DNA of 64,000 nucleotides from Plasmodium brasilianum (taxonomy: Eukaryota; Apicomplexa; Aconoidasida; Haemosporida; Plasmodiidae): the NCBI RefSeq assembly GCF_023973825.1, contig NC_090122.1, forward strand, positions 434,001 through 498,000, read 5' to 3'. Positions 10,199 to 20,071 of this stretch are shown one piece after another; position 1 is the stretch's first letter, and each line of letters begins with the position of its first letter. Below the pieces are notes generated by a model. The model had not been told where the DNA came from. It made no database searches and worked only from the letters and a program-made list of their open reading frames with translations. Position numbers and translations under genes: made by a program.

Positions 10199-13100
10199 AT
10201 GTTTAAAGGAGATATCAAAAAGATATATGTAAAAAATCACATCAAGAAGATATATTTCGTAAAAAGACATAATGAAAATAGCAGTATTGAAGAAAAAAAT
10301 AGCAGTATTCTTTACAAAAATTTCGATGATTTTGTTGCAATTTTAGTAAATATAAGAAAATTTGATAAAAATATAAAAAAATTAAAAGTTGATAAACGCA
10401 GCTCAGAATTTTCCAATATATTGTTAAAATATTTAAGTTTTCATGTGCATAAATTTGGTTATAAATTTCACTCGTTTATTTTAGAATACACTAAGGATTT
10501 GGCAGACTTTGACATAAATAATTGCTATGTTATAAATGAAATAAGCAAAACTGATATTCAGAATGTTGTAAAGAATGGATATTCGAGAATATTGTTTAAG
10601 TATGATAGTGTAAAAAATTTATTACATTACATAAAAAGACATATTATTATATTTGATACATTTAATGCAAATATTCAGCAGCTACTAACCAGATACTTGT
10701 ATGTTTCCTTAAACCCTCTCAATTTGCTTATTTTTGTATATTTAAAAATTTACAACAATGGTGCTATAAACGGTACTATAAATGATGATACAAATGGTGC
10801 TATAAATACCAACAAGGCTAATGTCCAAAACAATAATAAAAAATCAAATGGGGAGTTAGTAATATGTAGTGTTAAAAATGCAGGGAAACATACTCCAGTG
10901 TCGAGGAAAGACGGCGTTCCTCTGCAAAATATTATGAATGATGTTGCAAAAATTTTCGAAAGGGATACCTTCTTTTGTAACGATTTATATTTCTTTTTAT
11001 GCACATATGCAGAATATATTATGAAATATACTATAATTAGTTGTTATGGTGAAATATATAACGATAATGAAGTTATAAAAGGGAAATTAAAAATATTTCA
11101 GTGGTCCAAAAGGAGTATAAGAAGTTGTGTAATGCAAAAAATACGTCTATATGGCACTTTAAAAAATTTAAAATTAACTGATAAAATTAATATTAAGTAC
11201 ACTTTTAATTCATACGAAATGAATGTTATTCAATATATTAAAAATTTTAAAAGGTTTACGGAAGTTGGTAATGGTTTTAAAAATATTAAAATGTCTCACA
11301 GAAATTATTCATATATTTATGAATTAGTTTTACTCCTTTATTTTATCAAAAAGTGCTTATATCATTTGAATGATAATGTCGATTTTGTTTTACAAGTTTC
11401 CCTATACACTATATATAAAACCATAAAAGTGACTATTATATATTTATATTTTAACTTACCAAAATATATGAATCATTACTTTTTGAATATTTTTTTAATA
11501 TTTTTTAAAAATAAAACAAAAAAAGTATCAGCTACTATGAACAAAATGAAAAGGACATACAGAAATGTTATGAATAATGTATCTAAGCAAAGGATAAATT
11601 ATATGAGGAAAAAATTGTTTAACTGTGCGAAAGTGAATAAACAAAATGACACAAACAAAGTACATATGAAGAAGACAGCTATTGTCAAAATTGATATTAA
11701 AAATTCAGAAAAAAAAAAATTAAAAGAAATTTTAAATATCACCTTTTTTGAAATAGATAACTATAATGAAAGAGTGTACAATGGGAGTGAACTAAAAAAT
11801 TTTTTGAATTTCCATGTCTACGGTTCTGTTATACAGTTAAAATATAACAGTGAACAGCACTTGAGAAGGAAAGAGAAGCTTCGAAAGGATAAATTCTTAT
11901 CAATAAAAAAAAAAGTAAGGGAAAAAATAGAGAAAATGGGGAAAGTAGAGAAAATGGAAAAAACAGAAAAAAAGGAAAAAGTTGAAAAAATAGAAAAAGC
12001 GGAAAAAGAGGAAAAAATAGAAAAAGAGGAAAAAATGGAAAAAAAGGAAAGTGACCAAAAGTATGAAAAAAAATGTAATTTTTTCTACCCAAATAAGTTT
12101 CTGTTTATGAAAAGATATTCCTCACTATATAGAAAGACATCCAGAAATAGGATTAGGAAAAGGGAAAACTTATATGATAGCATTTCTGTAAATGCACAAG
12201 CAAATAATGCAAAATGCTATATCTGCAACAGGTTCTTGTATAAGCGTAAAAATAATAAAGATGAATTAACTAAGGTGCACCCTTTTAATTGTGATCAAAA
12301 TGTTACCAACATATATTCTGAAGATGGTTATGTTTGTAAGAAGAGAGTTTTGCATAAGCTACTAAAATGTACATACGGAAATCTTCTAAAGCAAAATAAA
12401 TGCGTTTTAATTAAGAAAAGTGAGAATGCTTATTGCACGAACCTTCCTATGTATGCAAATGATTATAAAGTTGAAAATAATGAATGTTTTAATAATAACC
12501 ACCATGTGAATAGCCATTTTGGTGCAAAAGTCGAAATTTTGAAACACGAGGAACAAATTTCTGGGCCTGTTCAGGATAATTCTAATGTTCATGAAAAAAT
12601 TGAATACACTTTACCTTCTCAATTATTAGAAAATGCATCACCAAAAAATCAAATCAAAGTAGATAACGTAGAATTAGCAAGAAATGCAGATAGTGAAAGT
12701 AATTTTAGTGCGACTTTTGAGAAAAACAGGGCACAAGAGGAAGGAGTAGCAAACGAGGAAGGGGTAGCAAACGAGGAAGGGGTAGCAAACGAGGAAGGAG
12801 TAGCAAACGAGGAAGAGATAGCACAAGAGGAAGGGGTAACACATGAGGAAGGGATAGCACAAGAGGAAGAGGTAGCAAAAGAGGAAGAGATAGCACAAGA
12901 GGAAGGGGTAGCACAAGAGGAAGGGGTAGCACAAGAGGAAGGGGTAGCACAAGAGGAAGAGATAGCACAAGAGGAAGAGATAGCACAAGATGAAGGGGTA
13001 GCAAACGAGGAAGAGATAGCACAAGAGGAAGGGGTAACACATGAGGAAGGGATAGCACAAGAGGAAGAGATAGCAAACGAGGAAGAGAGAGCACAAGAAG

Positions 13101-16100
13101 AAGGGGTAGCACAAGAGGAAGGGGTAACACAGGAGGAAGAGGTAGCAAAAGAGGAAGATATAGCACAAGAGGAAGGGGTAGCACAAGAGGAAGGGGTAAC
13201 ACAAGAGGAAGAGGTAGCAAAAGAGGAAGAGATAGCACAAGAGGAAGAGGTAGCAAAAGAGGAAATGATCGAAGGGAATAAAGCAACACAGGAAGACGAA
13301 CCGATGCAAAGTCCAAGTAATACAAAAGATGTAAAAATGATGGAGACAGAGAATGCTAAAGTAATAGATGAAGAGATCATTGGTAGTTGTAGTCATAGTT
13401 TTAATCATAGTTTTAGTCGTACTTTTAGTCCTAGTAGTAGTCTTCCTGGTGATAAAGCTGCAAATAATGATTCTTTACAAAATCGCAAAGAGGAGGAACG
13501 TGATAAGATGTCCATTGTATCATCAAAAGAAAAATGTATGAATGGAACTAAGCATAAAAAAAGTGATGAACAACGTAATATAAAAAATGAGGGAAAATAT
13601 GCGAAATACTTTTCCGATGAGTCGACTGCCACAGAAAGTTCAACGGATGATGAAGATTTTTACATAAAAATAGGAGGAAAATTAATAAAAAACGGGAAAA
13701 AAAAAAAAAAAAAAAAAAAAGTTATAAAAGATGGAAAAAAGAAAAAAGAAATAATAGAAGTTGAAAAAAGTGGAAATAATGTAAGGAGAAGCATAAGACT
13801 TCAGCATAAATTAAAAAGAAAAATCAAGGTGCAAAAAGATATATTAAAAGGCAAAAATCGTGTTAGCCAAATAAGAAACAGGAAGGGACAATTTGTAAAA
13901 GAAGGCAAAAATCAAAGCAACGCATACAATAAAAAGGACACAGAAAATACATTTTCAGAAGTGGGGCTAAAAGATGGACAAGAAGAACAAAAAGGAACAA
14001 ATGAAAAGGATTCAGCGAAAAAGAAAAAAGTAGGAAAACAAAATATATGTGTAACAAATGACAAATATAATAATGATAAACGGAGGAAGGGGAGTAATAG
14101 TAGTAGGACTAGAAGTAGGAGTAGAAGTGGAAGTAGAAGTGGAAGTAAGAGTAGCAGCAGGAGGAGTGACAGGGGGGTAGATCTAGGAAACTGTGGAAAA
14201 GACCACCGTGGAGATGAAGCTTACACCATACATAATGGAGGTCAAAGGGATCAAGGAGTAGGCAAGGAAGGAAAAGATCATTCAAAAAAAAAAATTTCGG
14301 ATATAAAAAAAAAGAATCCGAATAAAAAAAAAGATTGCACTTATGATGAAACGCCAAAAGGGAAAAATAGTAAAAAGTTAATATTTACTATGTCACTGAG
14401 TGATAGTACCGGGGAGTCTTTGAATTTAGAAAATGCAAATGGTAACAGAGCTGTGCAAGGTTCTATAGCACGAAAGGAAAAAGATAAAAGGACGAAAAAG
14501 ATAGGCGAACCGTTAAATACGGATGCAAAGTATGAGAATAAATATGAAAAATATGAAGATATAAAAATAGCAAAAGAGAACGTCCAAATGTTAAGAGAGA
14601 ATAATGTGGACCATTTTGATAAACCATTTGCAGATACATACGAAATATATATGAATGAAAGAATAGAAGAAGATAAGATATATAGTATTTATAGCAAATT
14701 CAAATTAGTTGTTATTTATTTATTTGATCATTATGTTATTGGAGGTTTATATCTGATTAATCCTTACAACAGTCAGGAAAAAAAAAGGTATATTCATTTT
14801 GCCAGAATGCAATCAAATATTAATAACATAAATCATACAAAAATATTTCATTATAACAGTAACGAATTAGTAGGATCATTAAAGAAGAATTCCAAGATAT
14901 TACTATTAAGTGATAAGAATGAAAAGAGGGTAATGAAAATTTTATCAAAACGTGGAAATGGGATTAATGGTAGTACATATAAATGTATGATTAACGATAA
15001 ATTATTAGCTTGTAAAGTCCAACAAAAATTGCATTTAGCAAAAAAAGAAATATATTTTTCTTATATACTTAAGGTAAGAAAAAGTAATAAGTTGTACAAA
15101 TATACCAAATATAGTAACATAAATTATAGTAGCAAAAATTTTTTTTTTGAAATATTTAAAGAAAATAGATATATTTTTCCTGATGAATTACATTATAGAA
15201 TGAACAAAAAAAAGTCAGGTTCTTCTAATGCTTTACAAAAATCTAAAAATAAAAATGATATACAAAATGGTGGAACTCAAAATCCATCGAATGAAAATGG
15301 CATGTCTATTTTGCTCATGAACACATACAAATATGTCATATCTTTAAACGAGTTAATCAATACTTATATTAAAAAAAATTATAAAGCGATAAGTGAGGAA
15401 TTTATTTTATTTATTGTATACCAGATTATTGTAGGTGTACTACAGTTACATTTATTGGATGTGTTACATGGGGATCTTAAAATCGATAATATTTTAATTG
15501 TGAAAAATGAAAATATGTCCAATGATGATGGAACAAAGGATTATAATATACGTAAAAAGGATAGAAACGATAAAAATTATAAAAATGATGAAAACGGTAG
15601 AAACCATATAAATGATAAATATGATGAAAACGGTAGAAACCATATAAATGATGAAAAGGACAAAAGTAAAGCTGCAAAGAAGAAGGGGAAAAATAATCAT
15701 TGTGAAAATCCTAAGGAGGATGGAAAACAAAAATATAATTATAATGACCTTTTTTATAATGATAAATTAAAGGAAGATAATAAAAATGCATTTCTTAGAA
15801 ATACTTTTCCTTTAAACTTATTCCTAATTGATATAGGTCGTGGTATAGATATTAAACATTTTAAAAAATATATCTTTTATGGAGAAAAAAATTGTGACTG
15901 TTATAATTTTTTAACTGACTCTGTTTATAATTATCATATAGATCTTGTAGGAATTGCTCAAGTAGCTAGCTGTCTATTATTTTACAGGCATATTGGGCAT
16001 GTGAAATATAAATATGAAGATAAAATAGTAGATAGAAATAACATCGTTATTAACAATTTAGACATCACATACGTAACACATAACAATCATTTTTTAAAGC

Positions 16101-17851
16101 GTAACGGCAGTAATGGTAGTACTACTAATAATAAAAATAAGAACAATAACAATAACAACAACAACAACAACAACAAGGAGGAGGAGGAGGAGGAGGACCA
16201 ACAGGAAGAGAAGAAGAAGAAAAAAAAAGCTAGCGATAGTACCATTAGTAAGAGCAAATATCAGGAAATAGAAAATTTCATAAAAGCAAAGGAACAAACG
16301 TATGTGGAAAATGCAAATACGCTTGATAGTAACGACAAGTACTATAAAGGGGCGATTAACAAAGGCGAAAACGGCATGTGCTCATCTGCCTTAGACGATG
16401 TACATGCAGACTCCGGAAAGAAAAATTGCGCGCGGGATGGTAGTAGTACCAACGGTAATAGTGATAGTAAATGTAGTAGCAACAGTGGCAGTAACAGTAA
16501 TAATAACAGTAATAGTAACAGTAACGGAGATAACAACTCCAAAGGAGAGGAGAAATGTAATTATACAACTAGAAGTCAGACGAAAATGAGGCGGGATCAG
16601 GAGCAGAAACAGGCGCAGAATAAGAAGCAGAATTATAAGACGAGAAAAAGGTCTAATGACGAAACGGACGAGGAGGATGAGAACAACTCGGAGAGGGTTT
16701 ATTATATAGACTATTCGAAATTCTTATCAATAGATGAAAAAAATAAGGAAAAGATTAACAGCTATTTTAATGAAATTAAAAAACAAACAGACAGTTATTT
16801 TGTTGAAAAAGAAGAGGAAAATAAAATAAAAAATTTCAACGTAAAAATGATGTTAAGTAGGAAAAAATATCAAGATTTTTGGCAAATATTTTTTCATCTT
16901 TTATTAAATTTTTGTAATGTATACGAATTAAATTATATTCATTTTAATTCTAATGAGAAAAATAAAAATTGTGAAAAGGGTAATATGTCTAATAACATAT
17001 TAATAAACAAATCGGACAATTATTATTTCAATTTTGACCAAAATAATTGGGAAGAAATTAACAGCAAAAATAAGAATAAGGTAGCTTCTATATATTTTAG
17101 CCAAAAGAGGAAATACTACAATAATAGCGAAAAAAATTATTATGGAGATACGGATTTAAAAAAGAGAAATAACGAGTCTATAAGTAACGCTTATTATAGT
17201 GATAGCACTAATAAAGCTAAAGGGATAATTAGAAGCAAAGAGATCGGCTGTTGCAATGGAAGAGGCATTGACAATGATATTAGGGGAGGAAGTTACATTA
17301 ACAGAGGGATTGATATTAGCAGAGCCAATCGAGATAATGGGTATCCTCATAACCCACACACCACTAATGACCAGAGGGGCAACTTAAGAAGAGAATGTTT
17401 GAAAGAATCCTTAATTATGGGTGAGAATATAGGAAACAATAATAAATATTTTTTCATACAGAATTCTATTTCGAATTTGAAAAGCTTAAAAAAAACAATG
17501 CATGACAACTGGATAAATAATGGCAAGAGTAAAATGATAACAAATAACAAGACAGACCAGAACAGTAATGCTAACAAAAGTGATGGTAGATTTAAAAGAA
17601 AACTACTATTTTTTGAAAATGAACAGAATAAAACAAAGTGCAGGAAATTAAATGATGCAAATTATTATATCAGTGAATGCTCTTCTAATGACACTAAGAA
17701 ATCCACAAAATATATCAACAAACTCATGAAAAAAAAAGCAATATTTATTCTTTTAAATTTAAAAAGAGCAATCGAAAAAATATTCGATGACGATGAAGAG
17801 AAGCAAGCAATACTGCTGAGGGAAATGTATAATGCATCCACCTTATTTTGA
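10199..17851 (+). CDS. BUB1: BUB1-like checkpoint/kinetochore protein kinase, 2550 residues
   Basis: Single exon. The C-terminal half is a protein kinase split by low-complexity inserts. The glycine loop is NGINGST at ~1585, the lysine is K1606 in LLACKVQQK followed by a conserved E-x-YF, the catalytic loop is HGDLKIDNIL (D1759, K1761, N1764), and the metal Asp is D1878 in LIDIGRGIDI (DIG instead of DFG). Further on come YHIDLVGIAQVASCLLF and DFWQIFFHLLLN. This series (KVQ...E.Y, HGD-KxDN, LIDxGxxID, YxxDxxGxA, WxxFFHxxLN) is that of BUB1/BUBR1 kinases rather than generic Ser/Thr kinases. About 100 residues separate HGD from DIG and about 300 precede FWQIFF. N-terminal of the kinase lie a hexapeptide array (~847-1020), poly-Lys, an Arg/Ser-rich stretch (~1300-1325), and a KEN box (KENVQ, ~1460). 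I do not see a clear BUB1 TPR domain. Expected role: chromosome segregation at the kinetochore. Confidence 0.8.
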   Translation: MFKGDIKKIYVKNHIKKIYFVKRHNENSSIEEKNSSILYKNFDDFVAILVNIRKFDKNIKKLKVDKRSSEFSNILLKYLSFHVHKFGYKFHSFILEYTKDLADFDINNCYVINEISKTDIQNVVKNGYSRILFKYDSVKNLLHYIKRHIIIFDTFNANIQQLLTRYLYVSLNPLNLLIFVYLKIYNNGAINGTINDDTNGAINTNKANVQNNNKKSNGELVICSVKNAGKHTPVSRKDGVPLQNIMNDVAKIFERDTFFCNDLYFFLCTYAEYIMKYTIISCYGEIYNDNEVIKGKLKIFQWSKRSIRSCVMQKIRLYGTLKNLKLTDKINIKYTFNSYEMNVIQYIKNFKRFTEVGNGFKNIKMSHRNYSYIYELVLLLYFIKKCLYHLNDNVDFVLQVSLYTIYKTIKVTIIYLYFNLPKYMNHYFLNIFLIFFKNKTKKVSATMNKMKRTYRNVMNNVSKQRINYMRKKLFNCAKVNKQNDTNKVHMKKTAIVKIDIKNSEKKKLKEILNITFFEIDNYNERVYNGSELKNFLNFHVYGSVIQLKYNSEQHLRRKEKLRKDKFLSIKKKVREKIEKMGKVEKMEKTEKKEKVEKIEKAEKEEKIEKEEKMEKKESDQKYEKKCNFFYPNKFLFMKRYSSLYRKTSRNRIRKRENLYDSISVNAQANNAKCYICNRFLYKRKNNKDELTKVHPFNCDQNVTNIYSEDGYVCKKRVLHKLLKCTYGNLLKQNKCVLIKKSENAYCTNLPMYANDYKVENNECFNNNHHVNSHFGAKVEILKHEEQISGPVQDNSNVHEKIEYTLPSQLLENASPKNQIKVDNVELARNADSESNFSATFEKNRAQEEGVANEEGVANEEGVANEEGVANEEEIAQEEGVTHEEGIAQEEEVAKEEEIAQEEGVAQEEGVAQEEGVAQEEEIAQEEEIAQDEGVANEEEIAQEEGVTHEEGIAQEEEIANEEERAQEEGVAQEEGVTQEEEVAKEEDIAQEEGVAQEEGVTQEEEVAKEEEIAQEEEVAKEEMIEGNKATQEDEPMQSPSNTKDVKMMETENAKVIDEEIIGSCSHSFNHSFSRTFSPSSSLPGDKAANNDSLQNRKEEERDKMSIVSSKEKCMNGTKHKKSDEQRNIKNEGKYAKYFSDESTATESSTDDEDFYIKIGGKLIKNGKKKKKKKKVIKDGKKKKEIIEVEKSGNNVRRSIRLQHKLKRKIKVQKDILKGKNRVSQIRNRKGQFVKEGKNQSNAYNKKDTENTFSEVGLKDGQEEQKGTNEKDSAKKKKVGKQNICVTNDKYNNDKRRKGSNSSRTRSRSRSGSRSGSKSSSRRSDRGVDLGNCGKDHRGDEAYTIHNGGQRDQGVGKEGKDHSKKKISDIKKKNPNKKKDCTYDETPKGKNSKKLIFTMSLSDSTGESLNLENANGNRAVQGSIARKEKDKRTKKIGEPLNTDAKYENKYEKYEDIKIAKENVQMLRENNVDHFDKPFADTYEIYMNERIEEDKIYSIYSKFKLVVIYLFDHYVIGGLYLINPYNSQEKKRYIHFARMQSNINNINHTKIFHYNSNELVGSLKKNSKILLLSDKNEKRVMKILSKRGNGINGSTYKCMINDKLLACKVQQKLHLAKKEIYFSYILKVRKSNKLYKYTKYSNINYSSKNFFFEIFKENRYIFPDELHYRMNKKKSGSSNALQKSKNKNDIQNGGTQNPSNENGMSILLMNTYKYVISLNELINTYIKKNYKAISEEFILFIVYQIIVGVLQLHLLDVLHGDLKIDNILIVKNENMSNDDGTKDYNIRKKDRNDKNYKNDENGRNHINDKYDENGRNHINDEKDKSKAAKKKGKNNHCENPKEDGKQKYNYNDLFYNDKLKEDNKNAFLRNTFPLNLFLIDIGRGIDIKHFKKYIFYGEKNCDCYNFLTDSVYNYHIDLVGIAQVASCLLFYRHIGHVKYKYEDKIVDRNNIVINNLDITYVTHNNHFLKRNGSNGSTTNNKNKNNNNNNNNNNNKEEEEEEDQQEEKKKKKKASDSTISKSKYQEIENFIKAKEQTYVENANTLDSNDKYYKGAINKGENGMCSSALDDVHADSGKKNCARDGSSTNGNSDSKCSSNSGSNSNNNSNSNSNGDNNSKGEEKCNYTTRSQTKMRRDQEQKQAQNKKQNYKTRKRSNDETDEEDENNSERVYYIDYSKFLSIDEKNKEKINSYFNEIKKQTDSYFVEKEEENKIKNFNVKMMLSRKKYQDFWQIFFHLLLNFCNVYELNYIHFNSNEKNKNCEKGNMSNNILINKSDNYYFNFDQNNWEEINSKNKNKVASIYFSQKRKYYNNSEKNYYGDTDLKKRNNESISNAYYSDSTNKAKGIIRSKEIGCCNGRGIDNDIRGGSYINRGIDISRANRDNGYPHNPHTTNDQRGNLRRECLKESLIMGENIGNNNKYFFIQNSISNLKSLKKTMHDNWINNGKSKMITNNKTDQNSNANKSDGRFKRKLLFFENEQNKTKCRKLNDANYYISECSSNDTKKSTKYINKLMKKKAIFILLNLKRAIEKIFDDDEEKQAILLREMYNASTLF
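11925..12055 (+). repeat. GAAAAAATAGA-type repeat encoding EKxEK units in the kinase gene
   Basis: A-rich imperfect repeat encoding about a dozen EK-M/I/V/A-EK units (Lys/Glu charged helix) within the low-complexity middle of the BUB1-like protein. Probably a single charged alpha helix. Confidence 0.7.
12737..13258 (+). repeat. 18-bp minisatellite, 29 tandem copies, encoding EE(G/E)(V/I)A(Q/N/K)
   Basis: Twenty-nine uninterrupted in-frame copies of an 18-base unit (consensus GAGGAAGGGGTAGCACAA) encode hexapeptides such as EEGVAN, EEGVAQ, EEEIAQ, EEEVAK, EEGVTH. Longer blocks are themselves repeated (for example EEEIAQ-EEGVTH-EEGIAQ-EEE occurs twice), pointing to expansion by unequal exchange or slippage. 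The array is inside the BUB1-like kinase gene, N-terminal of the kinase domain. Its GC-richer bases also keep the complementary strand open in all three frames. Confidence 0.9.
13697..13720 (+). repeat. 24-base poly(A) tract inside the kinase coding sequence
   Basis: A run of 24 A encodes eight in-frame lysines (after ...KNG, before VIKDG). It keeps frame, unlike the comparable tract at 51510-51530. Confidence 0.9.
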
Positions 17852-19003
17852 AGTGTAGCGCATATTGCATTTTTTCAGGCCTATTCTTGGAGGCACTTTT
17901 TTTACATATTCTTTTTTTTGTAAAACCTTCGTTATAAATACTTTTTTTTTTTTTTTTTTATTCTCCTCTTCTCAAATAGTTATTAACTAGCTAACATTAT
18001 CATTGCTCATTATGTAGATTTACACATATGTTTCTATTTTATAATATATGGTGATATTTCTTTTTTGTTTTTTTCTTTTTCCCATTCCGTTACCTTTTCA
18101 TCGAAACAATATTATATCTTTTGTGCGACTTTCATTTTATGTATGGTTCGAGCCCTGGATGTTCACTTGTGTGTAACAATTTTTAGCAATTGTTTTCTTC
18201 TTTTTAATATTTACGTCCTGCTTCTTTTTATGGAAACATCATTTATGATGGGAGTGCGAATGCATAACTATCTGTGAAGCTGCTTGTTTTTGCTTGTTTA
18301 TCTTATTTTTTTTTTTTTTTTACTCTTTTTTGTTCCATATGCAAAAGAAAAATAAAAATCGAAAAATGGAAATGAAAATGAAAAAAAAAAAAAATCGCAG
18401 TAGCAGTATAATATGAAGTGTAAATAATTAAAACTTTTCCAACGTCAAATTAATAGTTTTTACGAATACTCAAAGAATAATTTGCTTCATTTCCATATTT
18501 TATTCTTTTTTTTTTTACCAATATAATCTTGTAGCTATTAATTTTAACAAAAAAAAAAAAATAAAATAAAATTGCTTATCAAAGGCCGTAAAATTGCAGA
18601 ATTACCATTGTAAGTAGTAAACAAATCGGGGGATAATATGATATACACACTCTTGAGTTTATGTCCAATTCGTTTCGTACGTTAAATGTGTTTCATATAT
18701 CTCCCATTAACTGAGAATTACACGGTTGTACGAACGCAAGAGCATATAGCATCCATTTTAACATAATTATTTTGCATACAAAAATAGGGAAATTCAATAA
18801 TAAAGGCTGCGTGCTGGATGTGTAAGTATATCGCTAAATAAATGTTTCTATTTGATACATAGAAATATACTTTAAAAAATTAATTTTTTTTTTTTTTTTT
18901 TGGAAGGTTTACTTCAAACCGAAGCAAATAATATGAGGTGTTTTCCCCTTATGAATTTACAAAAAAATAAAAGTCGATCGATTTATCCCGAAATTCGTGC
19001 AAA
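17852..19003. other. Intergenic region between the kinase and COQ4 genes
   Basis: No gene supported. Several T- and A-tracts (17941-17959, ~18307-18322, ~18380-18393, ~18885-18901) mark 3' and 5' untranslated sequence. A 70-codon open stretch at ~18065-18277 has no recognisable family and is judged spurious. Confidence 0.5.
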
Positions 19004-20071
19004 ATGTACAACTTTGCAAAGTTATTTCGATCGAATTTTATTGATATAAATACAATAAATAAATTCGAAATTTTTTTAAAAACGATATTAGGAATATATA
19101 AGGCTCCAGATAGAACGCACTTGTTGGCCCATGCAGCAGATATATCAGCGTTATATGCAGTAAAAAAAATATATAATTATATGAAAGAAGATGAAGAAGG
19201 TAGGGTTATACTACGCGAGAAGCCTTTGCTAATTAGACAAGATATACAATTTAATGAACTAAAAAAATTACCAAAAAATACGTTAGGATATAAATATATG
19301 GAATTTTTAGAAACATATAAATTACATGCACATGACAGAGAAGTGTCTCATTTTTTTACTGATATAAATTATTCATACATTTTAACAAGATACAGACAAA
19401 TTCACGATATAGGACATGTTGTATACGATTTAAATATATCCATAGAATCAGAAGCAGCTCTCAAACTAATTGAATTAATACAAACCAAATTGCCTATCAC
19501 ATTACTAGCTGTTTTAATAGCCCCTCTTATGACACCCCTTTATCGATTTCAATATACATTTAAAGATCAAATTCCATCAAATTTTCTGACATCAAATTTT
19601 GACTATACATATAACGATATATATAAATATATAGATGAGATGTCCATTAAGCAGTATGAATATAATTTAACTGATTATTTTCATGTTGACAAAAGGGGTG
19701 ATAATATTTTTTATAATAAATTATATAAGTACTATTTTGACAATATTAATAATTCGTCCTTTGTGAGAGGATCTATTATATACGGTTTTGAAAATAATAG
19801 TAATAACGACATCATATTTGATAAATTAAATAATGAATACATATTTTTAAAAAATCCTGAAAAAAAATATCTTCTTTTTCAATATAAACCAAGAAAAATA
19901 TTACTAAAACAGTTGTACCCATGGGCATACACCGCCGGGATATTAACACGTAAACCCTTGCATTCTATTCATATCGAAAAATGGCTTGATAAGGACATCG
20001 ATCTGTTCAGAAAAACGTACAATATTCATCCTTTACCTTCACACTTACGTCTTATGGCCGGGATTAACTGA
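19004..20071 (+). CDS. COQ4: Ubiquinone biosynthesis protein COQ4
   Basis: Single exon, 355 residues. The COQ4 hallmark HDxxH-x11-E is complete: His134, Asp135 and His138 in IHDIGHVVYDL, with Glu150 following. N-terminal of it are DRTHLLAHAAD and LPKNTLGYKYMEFL, and the C-terminus carries YPWAYTAGILTRKPL followed by the DIDLFRKTYNIHPLP element, all in family order. COQ4 is a mitochondrial matrix-side organiser of the coenzyme Q synthome. The protein is ~90 residues longer than typical because of an Asn/Asp/Tyr-rich insert at about residues 205-300. No long cleavable transit peptide is obvious, although the N-terminus (MYNFAKLFRSNFIDI) is short, basic and compatible with mitochondrial import. 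Upstream is a T-tract at ~18885-18901; the gene is convergent with the DEAD-like gene on the other strand. Confidence 0.92.
   Translation: MYNFAKLFRSNFIDINTINKFEIFLKTILGIYKAPDRTHLLAHAADISALYAVKKIYNYMKEDEEGRVILREKPLLIRQDIQFNELKKLPKNTLGYKYMEFLETYKLHAHDREVSHFFTDINYSYILTRYRQIHDIGHVVYDLNISIESEAALKLIELIQTKLPITLLAVLIAPLMTPLYRFQYTFKDQIPSNFLTSNFDYTYNDIYKYIDEMSIKQYEYNLTDYFHVDKRGDNIFYNKLYKYYFDNINNSSFVRGSIIYGFENNSNNDIIFDKLNNEYIFLKNPEKKYLLFQYKPRKILLKQLYPWAYTAGILTRKPLHSIHIEKWLDKDIDLFRKTYNIHPLPSHLRLMAGIN

Noticed and set aside
12649..13408. Three overlapping minus-strand open frames of 206-244 codons
   Set aside because: They are the complementary strand of the 18-bp coding repeat in the kinase gene and translate as simple Ser/Cys/Leu/Pro repeats.
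18146..18160. tRNA T-loop-like GGTTCGAGCC
   Set aside because: Flanking bases cannot form the T stem, and no anticodon or acceptor stem is found.
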